Positions 59,001 through 63,360 of a DNA stretch of 64,000 nt are shown piece by piece. The notes below the pieces were generated by a model. That model saw only the letters and a program-made list of their open reading frames with translations, was not told the origin of the DNA and searched no databases. Location of the stretch: contig NC_064042.1 of NCBI RefSeq assembly GCF_932526225.1, positions 6,381,540 to 6,445,539 of the forward strand, given 5' to 3'. Both the position numbers and the translations under genes were made by a program. Each line of letters starts with the position of its first letter. Position 1 is the stretch's first letter. Origin of the DNA: Nematostella vectensis. Its lineage: Eukaryota > Cnidaria > Anthozoa > Actiniaria > Edwardsiidae.

Positions 59001-61955
59001 GGTAAGTCGTCTATTTGTCCGTGGTGTTCTATCCGTGTATATCATGTGGTTTTGGTTTTCCTTTCCCAATTTTCTTTGGTAGAAGGTACGGTCACATTTA
59101 TAATCCAAAACGCCATCCGTTTTTGTTTTAGCATAAATCAATGGGCATTGTTCAGTAAATTGATTACGAAATAAAAATCATATCAATCATATCAAATAGG
59201 GGTAGGAAGCCGTCTTCTAGCACCTTACTTTTCATAATTTTGTAACAGGGCAATCTTTTGTGACTTTCCTTGATAAGTAAGTTGCTGTATTAAAGTGTTA
59301 GTAACTGAGTTCTTCTTGTATCCACAGATCGACAAGGCTTATGAGAACATGCCGATATTCGTAAGGAGCAAAGTGTTAGACTTGAGGTAGAGCCTTGACA
59401 ACGAAAACAAAATGAACTTGTTGAAGAATAGGGGAGGGAGGGGCGGGGGAGCAAGCGCATGCTCATACGAATGCAGATTTGTATATATTTTTTTAGGAAA
59501 CTTCACTTGTAATGTGAAGTGCGTTATTATCTTACTAGCGACTTTAACCACAGTTTATAAAAAAATTGTTTTTTTTATTCGTGCGCATGTTTGTTCTTCT
59601 ATTTAGATCATGATTTGCAACTCAGACTTTTTTTGATCGCCCATGGAAGGTCTAGCAAATTATAAAAAAAGCCCGTTTTTCTTTTTTTTTTTTTTTAAAC
59701 AAGTGTACAATATTCCTCAAAATTCAGAGACGCAGCTCTGTGGTTTCGTCTTTTGCGATTCCTGTTTTTGTTGTTTCTAGGAAAGGCAGTGTGATCGTTG
59801 ACTTTGAACTCTCATTTAACGAGCCGACGTCGCGCGATAAAGCTTTGGAACCGCTACAGAACGTCGCGATGACGGGAAGCCTTGGGAGATACGGCATTAA
59901 CGGATCCACCATCACACTACAGGCGGCTAGCGCAGGTACTTACACACAGTGCATTTTCACAGTAACAAGATAGCGTGACGATGTTTATTTGCGTTTTGTG
60001 TGGCTAGCGCAGATACAAGTAATCACACACTGAACATAGCCACCCTCTAGAGTATTGCCTGACAACGTTACTCTATTGGCGTGTTGTGTTACACTACAGT
60101 TGGCTAGCGCATACGACACACTGTACACAACCGAGAGAGAAGATTGCGAGACAACTTTACTCTATTGGCGTGTTGTTACACTACAGTTGGCTAGCGCATA
60201 CGACACACTGTACACAACCGAGAGAGAAGATTGTGTGACAACGTTACTCTATTGGCGTGTTGTGTTATTAGTGCACACTAGCAACATAACAACATAACGA
60301 CATGGGCGCGCGCACTATGTTTAGTCCGACATAACGACATGGACGTAATGACACTGCTACACTAGCTTCACCAGCTTCACTAGCCTCGCCTACTTTGCTA
60401 GCTTTACTAGCTACACCACTGTCTACATTATCTTCTATAGCGGAGTCGTTACCACAGCTAAGTGACGTCATGCCGGCATCCAGCAGCCTCAAAGTCACGT
60501 GGTCAAACGCAACTCGTAATGCGCAATGTACGATGCGCGCTAGACCTCTAGCTGGAGCGTCACGTGACTGGGTGACGTCATCAGGCTCTAGTAGTTCAGC
60601 CTCGCTGTCGTGCGTATTGGATGATCTTGAGCCTGACACTCTGTACGAGGTGGAGGTCACCGTGTCGGTGCGGGGAGACACGAGGCGTGACACGGTGTAC
60701 ATCAGGACCACCCCCACAGGTACGTGTGCTAGTCACGTGACCATCAGGACCACCCCCACAGGTACGTGTATTAGTCACGTGATCATCAGTACCACCCCCA
60801 CAGATAAGCGTGTTAGTCATGTGATCATCAGTACATGTACAGGTACAGGTACATGTTCTGGTGAAGTCGTAACATCGACGTTCCTTCTTTTGTTCCAGCT
60901 GTCGAGGTAAATGATCAGAATTCAACCATTGTTGGTCTCACTGTGCTGGTCGCCATCTTGTTCTTGGTCATCATTTGTCTGTTTGTCTACATCGCGGTGC
61001 TGAAGAGGGCATGTAAGTCGGTTAGATATGTTAAACTTCTGCTACAATAACTTAAAAGATTTACTTTAAAGATGATACTTTTTCTTTCACAGGTCTAACA
61101 GCAAAGAGAGAAAGGTATAAATACTCGTTAAATAACAGCGCTTTATATTCTTGATCTTGAATTCCAGTACCTTTCTCCCACAGTGCTGAACCTGATAACC
61201 CAGGCTACTCTGGATTCCAGGTAAAACTTTTCCTAACAAATATACTGAGTTATGTACGAGTAGTGAGCGTTTTGAGGGTGAAAACACTTTAAACATAATT
61301 TATGCTTGCTCTTAAGAATGTGGCGATGCAAGAAAACGTCAACCAAGACCAACATGTAATACCAGAGATGGTAGATAATGAGGTCGCCCCATCGGAAATT
61401 AGGGGACCCACCCCTGACCCCATTCCACAATACGAACCAATGAACAACACACAAACACAACCACCCAACCGTAGAATCGTCACGCAATACGAAGATGTAA
61501 CGCAAGGGAGCAATGTTACGCAATACAAGGATGTAACGCAAGAGGGCAATGTCACGCAGTATGAAGCTATGAATAGACATGCATCACGTGATCGGCATGT
61601 GCCAGGCAACCGCCAGTACGATAGCGTCGATAGCACTAGAATGAGTAGACAGAATCCACCCGCGAGGAGAGCAAGGAACGACACAGGTGATCAAGGCGAG
61701 CCAGGTTATGAGAACACAAGAAATCGAGGTTTACCACATGAAGTGTACCAATCTTTACAGGCGACGACACAACACAGCGAGAATGCGCAGTACGCCCCAA
61801 TGCATCCTGGGACACGCATTGCGGCCAGGCCTGGTGGTAGGGACGAGAGGGGAGTAGGCACAGACATAAGAGGGAGTGAGTACCAGGAGTTGCACAGAGC
61901 TAAAACCACAGATCCATGTTATCAGCGGGTAGGCAGTAGAGTCACTAGCGCATAA
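22717..61955 (+). CDS. Ig/EGF/SEA/FN3 type I membrane receptor (18 exons)
   Basis: Exons 22717-22789, 22997-23347, 35520-35633, 36400-36558, 37021-37275, 49805-50062, 51222-51479, 51830-52075, 52252-52515, 58168-58314, 58883-59001, 59328-59386, 59781-59935, 60441-60719, 60899-61012, 61093-61114, 61184-61220 and 61317-61955. All junctions are GT/AG, and the phases join to 1,183 codons including the stop with no internal stop. Order: signal peptide, seven Ig-like domains (about residues 25-659), EGF, SEA, FN3, transmembrane helix (about 923-945), and a roughly 230-residue tail rich in YxxV/L/M motifs. Ig exons are bounded by phase-1 introns, as in animal Ig-superfamily genes. A role in cell recognition with phosphotyrosine signalling is inferred. 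I do not recognise a named orthologue. Confidence 0.88.
22997..23347 (+). CDS. Receptor exon 2: V-like Ig domain without cysteines
   Basis: 117 codons, acceptor CATATTTCAG, donor TATCA|GTAAGT. It has the V-set shape (NLTWEYAAG ... DGEYAVDIQ), with valine where the F-strand cysteine of the DxGxYxC signature should be and no cysteine on the B strand either. An unusual run of (TA)n codes for IYIYINIY in the middle. Confidence 0.8.
23348..24147. other. Receptor intron 2, 5' part
   Basis: No exon recognised. It contains a short hairpin around GCCGAAATG...CTTCGGC (about 23672-23697) and AT-rich unique sequence. Confidence 0.4.
24148..25098 (+). mobile_element. 5'-truncated LINE (CR1/Jockey-like RT C-terminus)
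   Basis: From about 24148 one frame reads SIKLLGVTIDSQLNFSEHIS and continues 179+ codons to the TGA at 24832, including YKSAVLPYLTYCHLTWHFC and YGKHSLRYMGAKLWNSLP, the C-terminal block of CR1/Jockey-type RT proteins. AATAAA and a TTTCTATCTA repeat tail (25060-25098) mark the 3' end. The frame is uninterrupted, so it is a relatively young, dead-on-arrival copy in receptor intron 2. Confidence 0.85.
25099..26449. other. Receptor intron 2; R2 repeat copy 2 at ~25990-26290
   Basis: Mostly AT-rich. The R2 C-rich MITE-like repeat is recognised by a poly-C run, a CA microsatellite, CACTTTCGGTTCTCAAT and a 3' end AAAAATCCTCGGTATGGG. No exon supported. Confidence 0.6.
26450..34310 (+). repeat. Tandem array of ~842-bp units in receptor intron 2
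   Basis: A diverged first unit (about 26450-27060) is followed by about seven near-identical units. The mark GGTGCACCCACCC recurs near 27236, 28080, 28921, 29769, 30608, 31449 and 32292. Each unit carries TTACCTTTAGGATTTATATA, a GAACTTGTATCAGTGCTACA block and a purine tract. The last unit is split by a LINE (32621-34097). Reverse-strand 67-codon frames repeat with the unit and have no domain; they are not genes. Confidence 0.93.
32621..34097 (+). mobile_element. LINE (non-LTR RT) inserted in the last array unit
   Basis: Contains RT motifs NNQYGFRKNHST, FIDLSKAFDTVNHGIL, the GVPQGS-type block, and LLFADDTSIFF (catalytic FADD). A one-base deletion near 33001, another shift near 33400 and a stop near 33550 break the protein. 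It is 5'-truncated, starting just upstream of the fingers. The array sequence AACAC flanks both sides (32616-32620 and 34098-34102), a possible short target duplication. The insertion therefore postdates array formation. Confidence 0.88.
34311..35519. other. Receptor intron 2, 3' part, nothing recognised
   Basis: AT-rich to 34980, then mixed. Small open frames lack motifs. Ends in the exon 3 acceptor (TTTTTACAG). Confidence 0.4.
35520..36558 (+). CDS. Receptor exons 3-4: split Ig domain, no disulphide
   Basis: Exons 35520-35633 and 36400-36558 join inside the domain (EVSHEKKW / FQVQGSSSS), giving 91 codons. The F strand reads GNYTITVSNQYGG and the B strand TAVLTANFSV, so both canonical cysteines are absent. 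The mid-domain intron is unlike the other Ig exons. Confidence 0.8.
35702..35990 (+). repeat. Tandem repeat in receptor intron 3, ~75-85 bp x 4
   Basis: Four units built on ACGGACTTCGGGAACGTTCC and GTAGCTCCATCTTACAAAC. Intronic. Confidence 0.8.
36638..36863. mobile_element. 226-bp MITE-like inverted repeat in receptor intron 4
   Basis: The ends CATTGTCACCAGTTTACTTC (36638) and its complement (to 36863) form 23-bp perfect terminal inverted repeats. No target duplication is evident and no coding content. Confidence 0.7.
37021..37275 (+). CDS. Receptor exon 5: Ig (I-set-like) domain
   Basis: 85 codons with canonical cysteines (TVTLTCSATGYP ... AEYKCSAKNEYG). Donor CTAAAG|GTAAGG. The Polinton lies in the intron that follows. 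Confidence 0.9.
37293..37476 (+). repeat. G-rich interspersed repeat R3, copy 1
   Basis: Marks: GTAAGATTGGGG, CAATACAGAAACATTAA, AAAATATTG, GGTCATTTCCTTATA and CATATGCCCCAAGTGCCC. Related copies lie at about 50390-50635 and, inverted, at about 58697-58800. Confidence 0.6.
37864..37869. repeat. Left target-site duplication TATACT
   Basis: Six bases immediately outside the left end, identical to 49593-49598. Confidence 0.9.
37870..38095 (+). repeat. Left terminal inverted repeat of the Polinton
   Basis: About 225 bp that pair with 49365-49592 at high identity apart from small indels. It contains two modules of GATTGG (inverted CCAAT), GAATATATCGGGCGGAAG and TGACGTCA. The second module is the start of the left-gene promoter region. 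Confidence 0.9.
38177..38695 (+). CDS. GRF-type zinc finger protein of the Polinton
   Basis: From the ATG at 38177 (MMKCFCNVDVKKVGS) the frame runs 172 codons. 38354-38475 matches the GRF zinc finger (CEHNLICR ... SNGRVYFACDV ... KKCDRFVWAE): two Cys/His ligands, the GR.YF.C block and C..F.W. The N-terminal KCFC...CGTP...GCGFYF resembles a second, degenerate copy. GRF fingers bind single-stranded nucleic acids in TopoIII, APE2 and NEIL3 families. The C-terminal third is Lys-rich, then acidic. A short upstream frame from the ATG at 38152 overlaps the start. This frame is intact, unlike most of the element. Confidence 0.65.
   Translation: MMKCFCNVDVKKVGSALKCGTPVDFSKGQIGCGFYFNQDEAEAVSEAVEEGVNVTDFPVCEHNLICRVGVSRGQFSNGRVYFACDVRPPNKKCDRFVWAEPPKEAKKTKAVPLWTPPSKKKKVKGKGKGKKLPTTCVNVSVPVPPPKEEEVEEEEEMPDVVEVIPMAKKPKK
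38452..39252 (+). CDS. Acidic, NLS-bearing protein overlapping the GRF gene
   Basis: Open for 266 codons in the -1 frame relative to the GRF gene, overlapping it by about 244 bp. The start may be 38452 or the later ATG at 38515. Features in order: a basic cluster (NLRKRKRSRSPAKRRRS), a Gly run, a long acidic tract (DTSDEEEEEEEEEE), then a tandem duplication (VFGAMGEWTCVVPRDQD / VFGVMGEYSCILPCDQD) and an amphipathic C-terminus ending in DPPPVTPLS. It may be expressed by splicing, internal initiation or frameshifting from the GRF mRNA. AATAAA follows at about 39318. Function unknown. Confidence 0.55.
   Translation: MRPVRVGGASEGSKEDEGSATMDTTLQEEEGQGQGQRQEAPYNLRKRKRSRSPAKRRRSGGGGGDAGCSGSDTDGEEAEKVVVVESDTSDEEEEEEEEEESMESYDELDEPQATYDVIDTYNIMHVVGHYVEALVFGAMGEWTCVVPRDQDRAVFGVMGEYSCILPCDQDWWNKMFYKAIDSLKGCMELTWEGMKNLSDRLGLAVQGHWKSYIQDLLDCLTPTDILKMLQKGELPGFLRGREKEVWDLTREIARQIVDPPPVTPLS
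39352..39707 (-). pseudogene. RING finger protein (left), frameshifted
   Basis: The start ATG is at 39707. The first frame gives the N-terminal half of a RING (CIICQENEG, CCKQSLHSHCLTKW). The second half (CYEDRHATCPYCRGE) lies in another frame (39606-39352), so an indel near 39595 splits the domain. A TATA box (TATAAAAG, about 39807-39814 on the minus strand) lies about 100 bp upstream. RING proteins are usually E3 ubiquitin ligases. It is a paralogue of the RING at 47645, in opposite orientation near the other end. Confidence 0.75.
39807..39814 (-). promoter_or_regulatory. TATA box of left RING gene
   Basis: TATAAAAG on the minus strand, upstream of the 39707 start codon. Confidence 0.6.
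39899..40225. promoter_or_regulatory. Duplicated regulatory block upstream of PolB
   Basis: Two tandem diverged units of about 120-130 bp (from about 39906 and about 40040). Each has GACGTCwTACCGATGATGTC, a pyrimidine-rich CCCACCmCTCCC stretch, and AATAATGGTCACGG ending CCCTGTGTATCG. A third GTGTGTCGATGAAATCAT block at about 39834 matches the end at about 40180. CRE-like and CCAAT-like cores recur. It lies between divergent genes, so it is probably a bidirectional promoter. Confidence 0.5.
40341..40348 (+). promoter_or_regulatory. TATA box of the PolB gene
   Basis: TATAAAAG, 56 bp upstream of the ATG at 40397 in a good initiation context (TTCGCCATGG). Confidence 0.7.
40397..44457 (+). pseudogene. 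Protein-primed-type family B DNA polymerase, broken
   Basis: An acidic N-terminus is followed by a Cys/His-rich region (CYYCTSCQKGYDRRNHKC ... CDECHRYFRTQTC ... YHKCETCGERV), typical of Polinton PolB. Then come exonuclease motif AHNFKGYDSYFI (about 42140), motif A YYDFTSLYPW (about 43198), motif B NCMWGKFGE (about 43756), KSYG (about 44170) and motif C YHDTDSVIF (about 44030). Breaks: frame changes near 41800, 41930-41960 and 43745; in-frame stops at 42674-42676 (TGA), 43112-43114 (TAA) and 44179-44181 (TAA). The first exonuclease motif (DxE) was not found where expected, so a small deletion near 41960 is likely. It cannot encode a working enzyme. AATAAA at 44480-44485. Confidence 0.9.
44480..44485 (+). 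terminator. Polyadenylation signal after PolB
   Basis: AATAAA 23 bp after the PolB stop codon. Confidence 0.6.
44521..44530 (+). promoter_or_regulatory. TATA-like box before integrase
   Basis: GTATATAAAT just after the PolB polyadenylation signal. A transcript starting about 25-30 bp downstream would skip the ATG at 44531 and could use those at 44567 or 44688. Confidence 0.5.
44688..45878 (+). pseudogene. Polinton integrase (rve) with chromodomain cut off by a stop
   Basis: The rve core is open to 45740. Catalytic residues fit D,D,E: D in WQADLCNMQ (45006), D in LQTDDGAEFKN (45189) and E in KASVVERFNRT (45291). An SH3-like C-terminal part (FNVGDRVRISKVKHVF) follows. After TAA at 45738-45740 the same frame continues to 45878 with a chromodomain-like block (EEYFVQWRGWHDKYNSWV), which many Polinton integrases carry for chromatin targeting. 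So the stop has separated the two. The in-frame ATG at 44688 is preferred. A second frame (44567-44791, ending in an acidic DDDDSEDDR) overlaps the 5' end and may be incidental. Confidence 0.92.
45955..46872 (+). pseudogene. Polinton virion-type protein (putative minor capsid), broken
   Basis: The start MPFKTPKSGNTINDFSIR and the following LREGQWEVALLSLIYP block match a conserved invertebrate Polinton protein whose N-terminus reads N..(x)..L.L.G.WEV.L..I.YP. The end carries YITDDEGEPISFQSGAVVG then LHYR, its usual C-terminus. Breaks: TAG at 46081 and 46291, TGA at 46459 with a frame change, and another frame change near 46771. I recall this family as the F54H12.2-like Polinton protein, interpreted as a minor capsid (penton-like) component. 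That functional label is from memory and less certain than the family match. Confidence 0.6.
47026..47031 (+). terminator. Polyadenylation signal (plus strand)
   Basis: AATAAA in ATAACAATAAAATG, about 155 bp after the virion-type gene and facing the minus-strand gene that follows. Confidence 0.5.
47076..47510 (-). CDS. Unrecognised Polinton minus-strand gene
   Basis: An open frame of 144 codons with a coding-like C-terminal half (ERKVLQELGIPHLNLELYGC ... MNFLWDISAKTCGYHFYQ), rich in aromatics and cysteines. The N-terminal part runs through a 12-base poly-T (FFFF) that sits where two frames meet. An ATG in the neighbouring frame (47494, MWKEALVSFTRG) suggests that a homopolymer indel has shifted the original start. 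A CRE-like TGACGTCA (47580-47587) and CCAAT lie between it and the RING-long gene, so the two probably share a promoter. No family recognised. Confidence 0.5.
   Translation of the reverse strand: MSIHRCGRKLLFLLPEGARSGFFFFVSVRISLFLLCWEVSEWVREMNKGGDCERKVLQELGIPHLNLELYGCPKYEALWAYYDSITPHMNFLWDISAKTCGYHFYQPEPTPVHCPRAEVYLFGKWLKEKQRLYSRPSYHFETTV
47580..47609 (+). promoter_or_regulatory. CRE-like site and TATA box of RING-long gene
   Basis: TGACGTCA at 47580-47587 and TATAAAA at 47603-47609, about 36-65 bp before the start codon at 47645 (GCCGCCATGAAC, a strong context). Confidence 0.65.
47645..49180 (+). pseudogene. RING finger fused to long acidic protein; three in-frame stops
   Basis: One reading frame runs 512 codons from 47645 to 49180, interrupted only by TAG (47762-47764), TGA (47915-47917) and TAA (48218-48220). 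The N-terminus is a RING (CMICCEGDDE, CCKQPCHYPC ... SCPHCRDVYHPWC). Comparison with the left RING places the TAG at a conserved Trp. The downstream part has a WYYYDNENWDWES aromatic patch, an acidic run (DDESDEEEEEV), Pro-rich linkers, a helical block (RILNVIRRMNLRRLNGMQTG) and a Thr/Ser-rich tail. No frameshifts are needed. Function beyond a possible E3 ligase is unknown. Confidence 0.65.
49242..49247 (+). terminator. Polyadenylation signal of RING-long gene
   Basis: AATAAA about 60 bp after the stop codon, just before the right terminal repeat. Confidence 0.6.
49275..49364 (-). repeat. Third, diverged promoter-like module at the right end
   Basis: Repeats GATTGGTGGAAT...GGGCGGAAGTGACGT inward of the right terminal repeat. 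The left end has only two such modules. Confidence 0.6.
49365..49592 (-). repeat. Right terminal inverted repeat of the Polinton
   Basis: Inverted copy of the left end. Two GATTGG / ATATATCGGGCGGAAG / TGACGTCA modules, with a third, diverged module extending inward to about 49275 that the left end lacks. Confidence 0.9.
49593..49598. repeat. Right target-site duplication TATACT
   Basis: Six bases immediately outside the right end, identical to 37864-37869. Confidence 0.9.
49805..50062 (+). CDS. Receptor exon 6: Ig domain
   Basis: 86 codons, MATLNCSASGDG ... QAWYTCTAREG, with one additional cysteine (SECPAV). Acceptor TATCCCATAG, donor TACTG|GTATGT. Confidence 0.9.
50390..50635 (+). repeat. 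R3 repeat copy 2 (receptor intron 6)
   Basis: GTAAGATTGAGGGGAGCAAT, AAAATATTGGGG, CATTTCCTTATATA and CACATGCCCCCAATTCCC match the copy at 37293. Confidence 0.6.
50690..51148. mobile_element. ~460-bp MITE-like inverted repeat (receptor intron 6)
   Basis: CGTTTCTCGAAACAC plus CCGAGAATTCTCGGG at the left end is inverted at the right (51117-51148). The arms are about 35 bp with few differences. The inner palindrome CCCGAGAATTCTCGGG is in each arm. No target duplication resolved. Confidence 0.7.
51222..51479 (+). CDS. Receptor exon 7: Ig domain
   Basis: 86 codons, VMELKCASTALS ... KAYRCHPFVRG, plus an additional N-terminal cysteine (TTCLW). Acceptor TTATTATCAG, donor GCCAG|GTTAGT read as phase 1. 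Confidence 0.88.
51830..52075 (+). CDS. Receptor exon 8: Ig domain
   Basis: 82 codons, VTLECDAGINK ... GLYHCVTEHARECAAL. It shares the additional G-strand-side cysteine with exon 6. The two domains look like duplicates (WRKV / ITKQ contexts, ARE.C). Confidence 0.9.
52252..52515 (+). CDS. Receptor exon 9: I-set Ig domain
   Basis: 88 codons with a textbook I-set pattern: VRLTCQATGNPAPDVYWTKN ... DNMGVYECVAANGA. Donor ACCCG|GTAAGC. The giant minisatellite starts about 30 bp downstream. Confidence 0.92.
52530..58065 (+). repeat. Giant G-rich minisatellite, 16-bp unit, receptor intron 9
   Basis: About 345 copies of GTAGCTAGGGAGGGGA and variants (TATGGA, GTGTAGC). A higher-order duplication of about 2.39-2.40 kb is visible. 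The rare variant GATGGGAGTAGCTTTGG occurs at about 52711, 52890 and 55279, and GCTAGGGAGTAGGGAGGGAG at 54551 and 56951. Each unit contains TAG and its length is not a multiple of three, so it is not coding. The sense strand is extremely purine- and G-rich. Confidence 0.96.
58168..58314 (+). CDS. Receptor exon 10: EGF-like domain
   Basis: 49 codons with eight cysteines (LCPSDFCSNDGKC ... FECECKLGWSRPQC). The second half is EGF-like (CxC...GW...C). Two cysteines more than the usual six may form an additional disulphide. Confidence 0.85.
   Translation, partial: RCVHPTSAAMMANAYLLILVTKMAHAQTGVPRSSASVNLVGLDLSARR
58320..58525 (+). repeat. R2 repeat copy 3 (receptor intron 10)
   Basis: The ends CCGTACCCAGGGGGG and ATCCTGGGTACGGGTCTG are inverted repeats around two poly-C tracts and the GTCCACTTTCG core. 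This is the best-defined copy of the family. Confidence 0.7.
58697..58800 (-). repeat. R3 repeat copy 3, inverted (receptor intron 10)
   Basis: TGGGGCACTTGGGATAATAC and CCCCCCAATGTTTCTGTATC are the reverse complement of the R3 marks. Confidence 0.5.
58883..59935 (+). CDS. Receptor exons 11-13: SEA domain
   Basis: Exons 58883-59001, 59328-59386 and 59781-59935 (phases 0 and 2 between them) encode FVGSFKLSGIAWREGYANSA ... VRSKVLDLRKGSVIVDFELS. GSVIVDFEL is the SEA signature. SEA domains with a G-S-V-V-type site self-cleave between G and S near the membrane; here the site is GSVIV, so cleavage is plausible but unproven. Confidence 0.88.
59912..60270 (+). repeat. Tandem copies of the SEA exon end in receptor intron 13
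   Basis: The last bases of exon 13 (CACTACAGGCGGCTAGCGCA) recur as ACACTACAGTTGGCTAGCGCA at about 60089 and 60178, with a shorter GTGTGGCTAGCGCAG at about 59998. The later two are units of an ~89-bp tandem repeat. Confidence 0.75.
60441..60719 (+). CDS. Receptor exon 14: fibronectin type III domain
   Basis: 93 codons: SSLKVTWSNATRN ... LEPDTLYEVEVTVSVRG, the FN3 W on strand B and the L.P.T.Y.V.V block. Donor CACAG|GTACGT at 60720, followed by in-frame 42-bp copies of the same exon end. Confidence 0.85.
60701..60860 (+). repeat. 42-bp tandem repeat spanning the FN3 exon donor
   Basis: Units begin at 60701, 60743, 60785 and 60827 (ATCAGGACCACCCCCACAG then GTACGTG). The first unit ends exon 14 and contains its donor; the second has an identical CACAG|GTACGT donor. 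The third reads CACAGATAAGC and has lost it. Confidence 0.85.
60899..61012 (+). CDS. Receptor exon 15: transmembrane helix
   Basis: Encodes DQNSTIVGLTVLVAILFLVI then ICLFVYIAVLKRA: about 23 hydrophobic residues followed by Lys-Arg, a type I stop-transfer. Acceptor TTGTTCCAG, donor GGCAT|GTAAGT. Confidence 0.93.
61093..61955 (+). CDS. Receptor exons 16-18: tyrosine-rich cytoplasmic tail
   Basis: Exons 61093-61114, 61184-61220 and 61317-61955. The tail has repeated tyrosine sites: PGYSGF, QYEPM, TQYEDV, TQYKDV, TQYEAM, RQYDSV, PGYENT, EVYQSL, AQYAPM and SEYQEL. SEYQEL fits the ITIM consensus (S/I/V/L-x-Y-x-x-I/V/L), and YEPM/YEAM/YAPM resemble YxxM PI3K-type sites. The TQYxxVTQ block is itself a short tandem repeat. 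The stop TAA at 61953-61955 lies inside the first unit of a 60-bp tandem repeat. Confidence 0.85.
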
Positions 61956-62285
61956 GATGCTCATATCGCGGATCCATGTCATCAACGGGTAGGCAGTAGA
62001 GTCACTAGCGCATAAGATGCTCATATCGCGGATCCATGAGATCAAAGGGTAGGCAGAGTTACTAGCGCATATGATGCTCATATCGCGGATCCATGTGATC
62101 AACGGTTAGGCAGTAGAGTTATAGCGCATAAGATGCTCATATTGCGGATCCATGTGATCAACGGGTAGGCAGTAGAGTTACTAGCGCATAAGATGCTCAT
62201 ATCGCGGATCCATGTGGTCAACGGGTAGGCAGTAGAGTTATTAGCGCATAAGATGCTTATATCGCGGATCTGTGTGATTAAAGGA
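61911..62285 (+). repeat. 60-bp tandem repeat from the coding end into the 3' flank
   Basis: About seven units of GATCCATGTsATCAACGGGT, AGGCAGTAGAGT and CACTAGCGCATAAGATGCTC. The first encodes the receptor's last residues (DPCYQRVGSRVTSA) and stop. The rest are 3' UTR or flank. Confidence 0.9.
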
Positions 62286-63140
62286 TAGAAATACCACTCG
62301 AGCGTAAGATAGTCCCACCGACCCTTGCAATCGCGTACAAAGATAATACCAGCGCGATAGCTGAAAAAACCTCGTTTACAGGAACTCGTATTATACATAT
62401 CCCCATAGATTTTTGTTACCCTACAATGCTACAAACGCGTGAGGTGCATATCACAATTGGTCCATCTGTTACCGTGTAACCGCATGTTACCAACCACACT
62501 GAACTGGAGAAATCCACCAAGATTCCCGATGCTGTCTATCATGGTATCATCGCTATCATCACGCTGTAAAATATCAGAAACAATCTGGATAAACACGACC
62601 GTTCTAAACGAAACCCTCGAATTGTTTCTATTGCTACTCAGTATCACAAATATCTTTAACGCCTTAACATGGGATTGGCTGAATACTGGGTAGTAGTCTT
62701 TGGAATCCCATCCAAGGTATCCTATTGTGTAGACCCGAAACAACACGCCTTGCACAGTTTGAAGTTCATAGGCTGGTGTCACGCGGGACAATTATTGCAG
62801 GGTGTCGGGGATACGCTAGTACTTGTCACGCGGGAAATTAACGCAAGGTGATGGATTTCGCTATTTTTATAACTTTATCATTTTAGACAATTTACCGCCA
62901 ACTTGTGCCGGGAGTTAATGATCCGTTAATAGTGAGTTACCTCCGTAGTCAATAATAACCATGTAATTATTACGTAGGTCACGGCAGTCCAAGGGTAACT
63001 CACTGGCACACCTACGTTGGAAGGTCGCCACCCATAGGCTAGAAACCTTATCCAAACGAAACTAAATGCTTTTCGGGGTGTCAGTGAAGGTTTCCCGTTT
63101 GGGCTCGCCGTCTTAGGAAGATACAAAGGGGGTGCGGTAT
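62286..63140. other. 3' flank of the receptor gene, nothing recognised
   Basis: Short open frames in several frames, none with a domain. No clear polyadenylation signal was assigned. Confidence 0.4.
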
Positions 63141-63149
63141 GATACCCCA

Positions 63150-63360
63150 AATTAAGATCTACTTGCAAACCGTCTTTACACACCGTACAGTATAAAGCAG
63201 TTGTAACAGCGAAGAAGTCAAACTGGTACCTCCCCAAATACAATAATTTGAATACCCCAAATTATTATTCTTAAGTTCATCTTAAAATCTACTTGTAAAC
63301 CGTCTTGTACACACCGTATGAAGCAGTTGTAACAGCGAAGAAGTCAAACTGGTACCTCCC
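63150..63360 (+). repeat. Direct repeat of ~80 bp, two copies
   Basis: GATCTACTTGCAAACCGTCT ... GAAGTCAAACTGGTACCTCC at about 63153-63234 recurs at about 63286-63360 with small differences. Confidence 0.75.

Noticed and set aside
60055-60297. 80-codon frame with repeated LQLASAYDTLYTTERED
   Set aside because: It is the intronic tandem copy of the SEA exon end; no acceptor supports it as an exon.
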